Assembly: GCA_002344135.1 (NCBI GenBank)
Contig: DDTO01000004.1
Location: 110,473-174,472 of the forward strand
Direction: 5' to 3'
From: Chthonomonas sp. UBA2362
GTDB lineage: Bacteria > Armatimonadota > Fimbriimonadia > Fimbriimonadales > Fimbriimonadaceae
DNA length: 64,000 nucleotides
Shown in pieces: positions 58,796 to 64,000 of this stretch (its first letter is position 1; each line of letters begins with the position of its first letter). Below the pieces are notes generated by a model. The model searched no databases and had not been told where the DNA came from. It was given only the letters and a program-made list of their open reading frames with translations. The position numbers were made by a program, and so were the translations under genes.

Positions 58796-59412
58796 GCGAA
58801 CTGATCCAGATCGGAGGGATGAACGAGCGTCCGAAGCCTCCGCGGCCGGAGGACCTGAGCCTACGATTCTCCGATCGCGCGATCCGCGAGTTAGAGGCCC
58901 TCGAAACACACTATCCCGAGCGGAAGGCGTGCATTCTGCCCGCGCTTTGGATCGCTCAGAGGGAATACGGCGGGTACCTCAGCGGGGAAGCCCTCGCCGA
59001 GGTCGCCTTCCGGCTCGATCGGAGCTACGCCGAAATCGAGGGTGTCGCGACTTTCTACAGCATGTACAACACCGCCCACCCGGTTGGGCGACACATGATC
59101 GAGGTTTGCACTTGCCTGACTTGCCAAATTTGCGGAGCCTATCCGATCGCGGAGTACTTGAAGGAGAAACTCGGAGTCGGATTTGGCGAAACGACTTCCG
59201 ACGGTGTGTTCACCCTCCATGAGGTGGAGTGTCTCGACGCCTGTGACCGGGCTCCGCTCATCCAAGTCGGGGACGAATACTACGGCCCGGTCGACAAGGC
59301 GTACCTGGACAACCTGCTGGATCGCCTTCGCAGCGAAGCGGCCTCGAGCGTGGTCAAACTCGCCGACGAGATCGTCCAAGTGCATCTTCGCGAGACCGAA
59401 CGCGACAGATAG
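58792..59412 (+). CDS. nuoE: NADH-quinone oxidoreductase subunit E (NuoE-type)
   Basis: The 2Fe-2S subunit of complex I or related NADH-dependent enzymes. The family pattern C-x4-C, then C-x3-C is met by C106 and C111 (VCTCLTCQICG), then C147 and C151 (ECLDACDRAP). The N-terminal helical part (ACILPALWIAQREYGGYLS) is typical. It has 206 aa, with a possible later start (ATG, residue 10). No other nuo gene is near, so it may serve a separate complex. Confidence 0.9.
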   Translation: MSELIQIGGMNERPKPPRPEDLSLRFSDRAIRELEALETHYPERKACILPALWIAQREYGGYLSGEALAEVAFRLDRSYAEIEGVATFYSMYNTAHPVGRHMIEVCTCLTCQICGAYPIAEYLKEKLGVGFGETTSDGVFTLHEVECLDACDRAPLIQVGDEYYGPVDKAYLDNLLDRLRSEAASSVVKLADEIVQVHLRETERDR

Positions 59413-59437
59413 GCGACTCTAGTCCCTGGGATTACGG

Positions 59438-60190
59438 ATGAGTAACCGCGCCATGATCGACAGCCGAACGCAGGCGGAGGCGATCAGAAGGGGGGTCGAT
59501 GTCAAGGTGCTTCCGACGCACATCGCGCTCATCATGGACGGCAACGGCCGCTGGGCCCAACGACGAGGGATGCCGCGCCTCCTTGGCCACCGCGAGGGCT
59601 ACCGTACCCTCCGCACCGTTCTTCTCTCCGCCAGCGAAGTCGGCGTACGTTACCTCACAGCCTATGCGTTCTCCGCCGAAAACTGGAAGCGTCCCGCCGA
59701 CGAGGTTGCGGGGCTTATGAAGCTTATCGAAAAGGCAGCCCGCACCGAACTGAGCGTGATGCACCGGAACAATGTCCGGGTACGGGTCGCGGGCCGGCTC
59801 GACGGCCTGCCGTCGAGCCTCCGCGACGCCCTCGAAGAGAGTATCGAAACCACGAGGAACAACGCGGGAATTGGCTTCACCCTTGCGATCAACTATGGCG
59901 GAAGGGCCGAAGTCGTGGATGCGGTGCGCGAGATCGTGCGCGAGGGCGTTGCCATCGATGCGATCGACGAAGAAACGGTGTCGGACCGTCTCTACAACCC
60001 CGATGTCCCCGAACCTGACCTCATGATCCGAACCGCCGGCGAGATGCGCTGGAGCAACTTCCTGATCTGGCAAGCTGCCTATACCGAACTCGTGGTCACC
60101 GATGTCGACTGGCCCGACTTCAACCCCGACCACCTGTTCGATGCGATCGCCGAGTATCAAGGACGGGTTCGTAAGTACGGAGGTCTTTGA
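59438..60190 (+). CDS. uppS: Isoprenyl (undecaprenyl-diphosphate) synthase
   Basis: Makes the lipid carrier for cell-wall synthesis by cis-prenyl addition. Motif MDGNGRWAQ (catalytic D34), GHREGYRTLR, YAFSAENWKRP and the C-terminal RTAGEMRWSNFLIWQAAYTE are family signatures. Its 250 aa is normal. No strong ribosome-binding site is seen; ATG 59453 (MIDSRT) is another possible start. Confidence 0.95.
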   Translation: MSNRAMIDSRTQAEAIRRGVDVKVLPTHIALIMDGNGRWAQRRGMPRLLGHREGYRTLRTVLLSASEVGVRYLTAYAFSAENWKRPADEVAGLMKLIEKAARTELSVMHRNNVRVRVAGRLDGLPSSLRDALEESIETTRNNAGIGFTLAINYGGRAEVVDAVREIVREGVAIDAIDEETVSDRLYNPDVPEPDLMIRTAGEMRWSNFLIWQAAYTELVVTDVDWPDFNPDHLFDAIAEYQGRVRKYGGL

Positions 60191-60241
60191 AAAAGGCCTT
60201 CGCGTGCCCCGCGTCAAGAGTTCACGGCTCGAAGGGCGCCC

Positions 60242-60499
60242 TTGACGGTTTGGAGGGTGCCGTTGCTTGTCTTGGCAGCATGCGTGGTCTCTTGCCGGCG
60301 TGGCGTCCCGTCCAGCAACTCAGCAAGCACGGTCGCGCAAGCGCACTCGAAAGCGCGGTCAAGCCCGCGCACTCCACAGGAATCTACTGAGGCGGGAGGG
60401 GGGGCGGGACCGCCGCAAACAGCGCCGAAAGCTCGGGCACCTGGTCGGCGGCAGTCCAGCCGGCCATCCCGGCCTTCCACACGAGGGATTCGGGGGTGA
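60242..60499 (+). CDS. Doubtful small lipoprotein-like ORF
   Basis: 85 codons from TTG 60242. The start codes VWRVPLLVLAACVVSCRRG, which looks like a lipoprotein signal with lipobox VVSC. The rest is Ser/Pro/Arg-rich and overlaps the SPFH gene antisense by 116 bases. No other evidence supports it. Confidence 0.22.
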   Translation: MTVWRVPLLVLAACVVSCRRGVPSSNSASTVAQAHSKARSSPRTPQESTEAGGGAGPPQTAPKARAPGRRQSSRPSRPSTRGIRG

Positions 60500-61490
60500 G
60501 GGCCCTCTCCGAGGCTTGCTGCTTCAGCGCTGCCAAGGTGAAGGGGCCAGCTTGTTGGCCGTCGACGGCCACGAAGAAGGCGACTTCTTGGGGCACGGGA
60601 GGCGGTGAGGCTGGGGCCGCCTGCTGCTGCACCCGAGGCGGGGCCATGGCTTGGCCCATCTGGTTGGCCATGGCGAAGCCTGCGCCCATCGCCATCGTGC
60701 CGCCGGCCAGGCCGGGGTTATTGGCGGCGTCCCCGATAGCGGTAGCGGTTTGGTATTGGGTGTAGGCCTGCATATTGCCGACGGCGCCCATGCTCGATCG
60801 CTTGTCGATGGCTTCCTCGACCTCAGGCGGGACGGAGATGTTCTCGATGAGCATCGCAGTCAATTCGATGCCGTATTGGGCGAGATGGGGCGCGATCTTC
60901 TCGGTGAGCATCTGGCCCATGTTCTGGTACTGGCCCACGAGGTCGAGTACGGGGATCTTGGCCTCGCCGATGGTGGTGGCGAAGTTGGAGACGATGTGGT
61001 TGCGAATCTGGTTGGCGATCTCGTCCGTCGTGAATTGGCCGTCGGTGCCGACGATCTCGCGGATAAAGGTAGCAGGATCGATCACGCGCATCTCGTAGGT
61101 GCCGAACGCTCGAACTCGGACGATGCCGAAGTCGGGGTCCCGCATCATCAGCGGATTGAGGGTGCCCCACTTGAGGTTCGTGAAGCGCTTGGTGTTGACG
61201 AAGTACACCTCGGCCACGAAGGGGCTGTTGAACCCGTATTTCCACCCCTTGAGGGTGGAAAGGATGGGCATGTTTTGGGTCTCGAGGGTGTACATGCCGG
61301 GCGTGAACACGTCCGCGATCTGGCCCTCGTTGACGAAGACGGCGGCCTGGCTTTCGCGGACCGTGAGCTGCGCGCCCATCTTGATCTGGTTGCCGTACCG
61401 CTCGAAGCGGTAGACCATGGTGTCCTGCGAATCATCCGTCCACTGGATGATGTCGATAAACTCGCCTTTGATCTTGTCCCACAAACTCAT
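60384..61490 (-). CDS. SPFH-domain protein with C-terminal GYF_2 domain
   Basis: A 368-aa protein. Residues 30-250 form an SPFH/band-7-like domain of the YdjI type (AVFVNEGQIADVFTPGMYTLET, WGTLNPLMMRDPDFG, VRAFGTYEMRVIDP). A low-complexity Ala/Gly/Met stretch follows. The last 80 residues form a GYF_2 domain (VAFFVAVDGQQAGPFTLAAL, then WKAGMAGWTAADQVPEL). AGGAG lies before ATG 61490. SPFH proteins organise membrane domains or act with PspA-type stress proteins. The GYF_2 tail recurs in the 56590 gene. Confidence 0.88.
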   Translation of the reverse strand: MSLWDKIKGEFIDIIQWTDDSQDTMVYRFERYGNQIKMGAQLTVRESQAAVFVNEGQIADVFTPGMYTLETQNMPILSTLKGWKYGFNSPFVAEVYFVNTKRFTNLKWGTLNPLMMRDPDFGIVRVRAFGTYEMRVIDPATFIREIVGTDGQFTTDEIANQIRNHIVSNFATTIGEAKIPVLDLVGQYQNMGQMLTEKIAPHLAQYGIELTAMLIENISVPPEVEEAIDKRSSMGAVGNMQAYTQYQTATAIGDAANNPGLAGGTMAMGAGFAMANQMGQAMAPPRVQQQAAPASPPPVPQEVAFFVAVDGQQAGPFTLAALKQQASERALTPESLVWKAGMAGWTAADQVPELSALFAAVPPPLPPQ

Positions 61491-61541
61491 CGCGTACTCC
61501 TACGTGCGTCCCGCCTCGCGGGATGCAGTTTTTACGCCCCT

Positions 61542-61547
61542 ATTGTA
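61542..61547 (-). promoter_or_regulatory. -10 box TACAAT of the SPFH gene
   Basis: Minus-strand TACAAT about 51 bases before the ATG. The -35 region falls in the T-rich tail of the upstream terminator and is weak. Confidence 0.5.
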
Positions 61548-61559
61548 GAGGATCGAGAC

Positions 61560-61592
61560 AAAAGAAAACCCCCGTGACGAGCGTCACGGGGG
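61560..61592 (-). terminator. Strong terminator after the repeat protein
   Basis: A 9 to 11-bp stem (CCCCCGTGA with TCACGGGGG, 61569-61577 and 61584-61592), then on the minus strand TTTTCTTTT. It lies 17 bases after the 61609 stop. Confidence 0.9.
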
Positions 61593-61608
61593 CGGCCGCC
61601 GAGGGCGG

Positions 61609-64000
61609 CTACGGGTTGATGAAGAGGAAGGCCGAGACTCTCCTGTTGCTACCCTGTATCTGACAGATGATCTCCACGGCGATCGGCCTGCTCACCGCCT
61701 TCGCAGTCACCAAGAACGAGCCGAAGTTCCGACCCGATGGGATCGTGATGCTGGATGGATGGAGCACCAAGCTCGGAATGCTGGACGAGATGTTCACCCG
61801 GATGCCTCCCGCTGGCGCGATCTGATCGAGCAGGATCATTGCCTGCGAGGTCTGATTCGGCCTCACGGTGTTGGGTGTCAGCGTTAAGCTGAAGAGCCCC
61901 GGAGCCAGCACTTGGAGTTGCGCGATGGCCGATTGTGAACCGCGTGTCGCGGTGATCGTCACCGTCGTGTCACTGGAGACCAGCACCGTAGTGACCAGGA
62001 ACGACACCTGAGTCGATCCTGCCGGAATAGTGACGGTAGCCGGTATCCCGACCACGCCGCTACTTGCCGTCAGGTTGAACTCGATGTCGTCGGGTCTGGC
62101 TGCCTGGATGGACAGGGTTCCCGTGGCATCGAATCCGCCGGTCACGCTTGGAGGCGTGATGATGAGCTGCAATCCTAGCGTCGGCTCGCGGACGATTAGC
62201 GTCGCCTGCCTGGATATATAGCCGGGCTTGCTCGCCGTCACCGTCATTGCCTGGGTTTGAGAGACCGAGTTCGTCTGAATGAAGAACGTCTCGGAAGTCG
62301 TCGATCCAGGTGGTACGAAGACGGTCGCTCGATCGATCGTTCCTGCGACCGGGTTGCTGTTCGTCAGGACGACGTTCAGCCCGCTCGGCGCTGCGGGTCG
62401 GGTGAGGTTCACCCTGCCGGAGACCACAGCGCCACCGATCACGTCGTTTGGCGTGAGGACGATCGAACTCAACTGGGTGTGATCGATACCAAGGCTGCCT
62501 TCGATCGCCCCGCCAGGGCCGGTCGCTCTGAGTCGGACGACGCCGTTATTGGGGACGAATCCCGTTTGGACATCGAACTCGACGAAGTTCAGGCCCGCCG
62601 GGACGGTCACCGTTGGCGGGAAGGTTACGTTGGCGAATCCCGAAACTCGCGTGATCGTGAGGATCGTGTCGGTCGGAACCGCGCCTTGGAGGACGACCCT
62701 CGCTCGCGACGGTTCGCCACCGGTCACCCGGGTAGGGTTGAAGAGGAACTGCTGGAAGGCCGCGGGCAGGACGTTTATCACCTGCGAACGCGCCATACCC
62801 AGATACTGAGCAGTGAGCTGAACCTGGGTCAGAGTTGTAACGGCCATTGTCTGGATGTCGAAAATCGCCGTCGTCTGACCCTCCGGTACGGTGACCGTGT
62901 CGGGCATGGTGACCACGAGCGGGTTGCCGCTATACAGACTGACCTCGGCTCCGCCGGTCGGGGCCGCCTGGAAGAGCGTCACACGGCCGGTGATCGCGTT
63001 GCCTCCGAACACGTTGATGTTCGAAACGGTCAATGCGCTCAAGTACGGGGCAACGACGAGCGCCGCTTCCACCGAACGAGCCTCAAAGCTTGCGGTCACC
63101 TTTGTGATGAACGTCTCGAGCACCGCCGTGGTGTCGCACTGGAAGGTGATCTGAGTGTCGCCCTCAGGGATGAACACGGTGTCCGGAATCGTGACGATTT
63201 CAGGGTGACTCGTCTCGAGGTGGATGATCGCGCCACCGGGCGACGCAGGACCGCTGAGAGTGATCGTGCCGGTAGCGGACTGCGTCCCCGCCACTTCGCG
63301 CGGGTCGATGACCAGCGTATCCATAACGATCGGCACGCGGATATGCAGTTTGCCGAGGAACGCGTCGGACCAAGCTTTCGGCGGAATGTTGGGTGCCGGA
63401 CGGTCATTGATCATGAACGTGCGGAAGATGTCCGCCGTGGTGGGGAAGGCATCCTTTCCACCTTCTGTCCATGAGTTCGTTCGTCCCGCGATATAGAGGC
63501 TTCGCGACGGGTCGAGCGCACAGCCAAACGCCTCCTCGCCCTCTTCGCCGCCGATGTACGAGCCCCAAAGGATGTTGGAGCCCGAATCGTTGAAGGCGAG
63601 AATGAACCCGTCTCCATCGAACCAGTCATTGGGGAAGTTCGGTCCCGCGAAGTCAGGCTGGAAGGTATTGGGGTCGGCGGGAATGGTGAGGCCGCCGGCC
63701 TGGGAGTATCCCACGATGTAGGCGACACCCGTATCGTCGATTCGGAGGGCATTCGGGTAGTTGTTGCCTGCCGAGCCGATGAGCGTGCTATAGACGAGCC
63801 TCGTTCCGTCCCGGAAGAACCGGGTTAAGAACGCGTCGACGCCGTTGTTGTACTGGCGATCGAACGCTCCCAGGGTGGTCGGGAAGTTCGTCGAGCGAGA
63901 CGTGCCCGTGACGAATGCGTCGCCCTGCGGGTCGACGCCGACCTTAACGTAGCCATAGAAGAATCGGAAGAAGCCAGAGAGCGGATTGAAGATGTTCGGC
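61609..64000 (-). CDS. Large secreted repeat protein, SBBP propeller plus six Ig-like repeats (partial)
   Basis: The frame is open to the window edge, so the N-terminus lies outside. At least 797 codons are present. The N-terminal part has SBBP-type propeller blades (YSTLIGSAGN, then ALRIDDTGVAYIVG; ILWGSYIGGEEGE, then CALDPSRSLYIAG). The C-terminal 570 residues are six repeats of about 95 residues with the pattern VTGG-x-ATGT, a central strand, VTIPAGSTQVSF. The same repeat occurs twice in the 33112 gene. There are no enzyme motifs, so a surface or adhesion role is likely by inference. Confidence 0.88.
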   Translation of the reverse strand, partial: PNIFNPLSGFFRFFYGYVKVGVDPQGDAFVTGTSRSTNFPTTLGAFDRQYNNGVDAFLTRFFRDGTRLVYSTLIGSAGNNYPNALRIDDTGVAYIVGYSQAGGLTIPADPNTFQPDFAGPNFPNDWFDGDGFILAFNDSGSNILWGSYIGGEEGEEAFGCALDPSRSLYIAGRTNSWTEGGKDAFPTTADIFRTFMINDRPAPNIPPKAWSDAFLGKLHIRVPIVMDTLVIDPREVAGTQSATGTITLSGPASPGGAIIHLETSHPEIVTIPDTVFIPEGDTQITFQCDTTAVLETFITKVTASFEARSVEAALVVAPYLSALTVSNINVFGGNAITGRVTLFQAAPTGGAEVSLYSGNPLVVTMPDTVTVPEGQTTAIFDIQTMAVTTLTQVQLTAQYLGMARSQVINVLPAAFQQFLFNPTRVTGGEPSRARVVLQGAVPTDTILTITRVSGFANVTFPPTVTVPAGLNFVEFDVQTGFVPNNGVVRLRATGPGGAIEGSLGIDHTQLSSIVLTPNDVIGGAVVSGRVNLTRPAAPSGLNVVLTNSNPVAGTIDRATVFVPPGSTTSETFFIQTNSVSQTQAMTVTASKPGYISRQATLIVREPTLGLQLIITPPSVTGGFDATGTLSIQAARPDDIEFNLTASSGVVGIPATVTIPAGSTQVSFLVTTVLVSSDTTVTITATRGSQSAIAQLQVLAPGLFSLTLTPNTVRPNQTSQAMILLDQIAPAGGIRVNISSSIPSLVLHPSSITIPSGRNFGSFLVTAKAVSRPIAVEIICQIQGSNRRVSAFLFINP

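Noticed and set aside
60187..60390. 67-codon ORF overlapping the uppS stop
   Set aside because: A TTGA overlap is suggestive, but the protein has no ordered pattern and runs into the antisense SPFH gene.

Overview
This 64 kb window is a stretch of bacterial chromosome, GC-rich by eye, with no phage, plasmid, insertion sequence or CRISPR array that I could see. Long antisense open frames on most genes reflect the high GC. Three secreted proteins end in dockerin-like calcium-loop tails, and there are DUF1080, DUF2961 and Ig-like/SBBP repeat proteins beside a standard housekeeping set. Together these suggest Armatimonadota, probably near Fimbriimonadia. That placement is an inference from gene content, not a tree.

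Layout. 0-6 kb: ftsH, a convergent folP, an S41 protease and a secreted Pro/Gly-rich repeat protein. 6-12 kb: a YqhA-type membrane protein, an SdhB-type iron-sulfur subunit, an orphan Wzt/TagH-like ABC ATPase, a 2-hydroxyacid dehydrogenase, a redoxin, and pyrH-frr. 12-18.8 kb: a LuxR-type HTH protein, tRNA-Phe and tRNA-Asp, a Cys/Met-metabolism PLP enzyme, a PilZ protein, MobA-like, then alr-miaA-hfq-dapF. 18.8-33 kb: a DUF2961 (GH172-like) protein, tRNA-Tyr and tRNA-Thr, a frameshifted Kelch protein, several secreted proteins, an ABC-2 permease, an M20 dipeptidase, an acyl-CoA dehydrogenase, HAD and DinB. 33-40.8 kb: an NHL/Ig-like protein, PrcB-like, NmrA-like, MscL-like, DUF1080 and a secreted C39-like peptidase with a dockerin-like tail. 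40.8-44.4 kb: a copper/heavy-metal cluster (YHS-like twin, triple zinc-ribbon protein, CopA, CopZ) and tRNA-Ala. 44.4-50 kb: an ABC exporter with an unusual N-terminus and two tandem dockerin-like paralogues. 50-64 kb: greA, a DUF4446 / ECF sigma / anti-sigma operon, lepB-nudix-tilS, erpA, GYF_2-TM2, an FGE-like protein, apbE-nuoE, uppS, SPFH-GYF_2, and a large repeat protein cut by the window end.

How genes work together. alr, dapF and uppS serve peptidoglycan precursor synthesis. miaA, tilS, hfq, frr, greA and the tRNAs serve RNA metabolism and translation. CopA, CopZ and the two Cys-rich proteins look like a copper-handling module. Many secreted proteins share building blocks (P-like and prepeptidase-like beta domains, Ig-like repeats, dockerin-like tails), which implies an elaborate cell-surface protein set.

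The strongest unexplained signal is regulatory. At least nine genes carry a TANNNT hexamer 5-7 bases before the start codon. Transcription would then begin at or next to the start codon, giving leaderless mRNAs. Other genes have ordinary ribosome-binding sites, so two initiation modes seem to coexist. A second candidate is a 13-codon ORF followed by mutually exclusive hairpins and a terminator at 50.1-50.3 kb.
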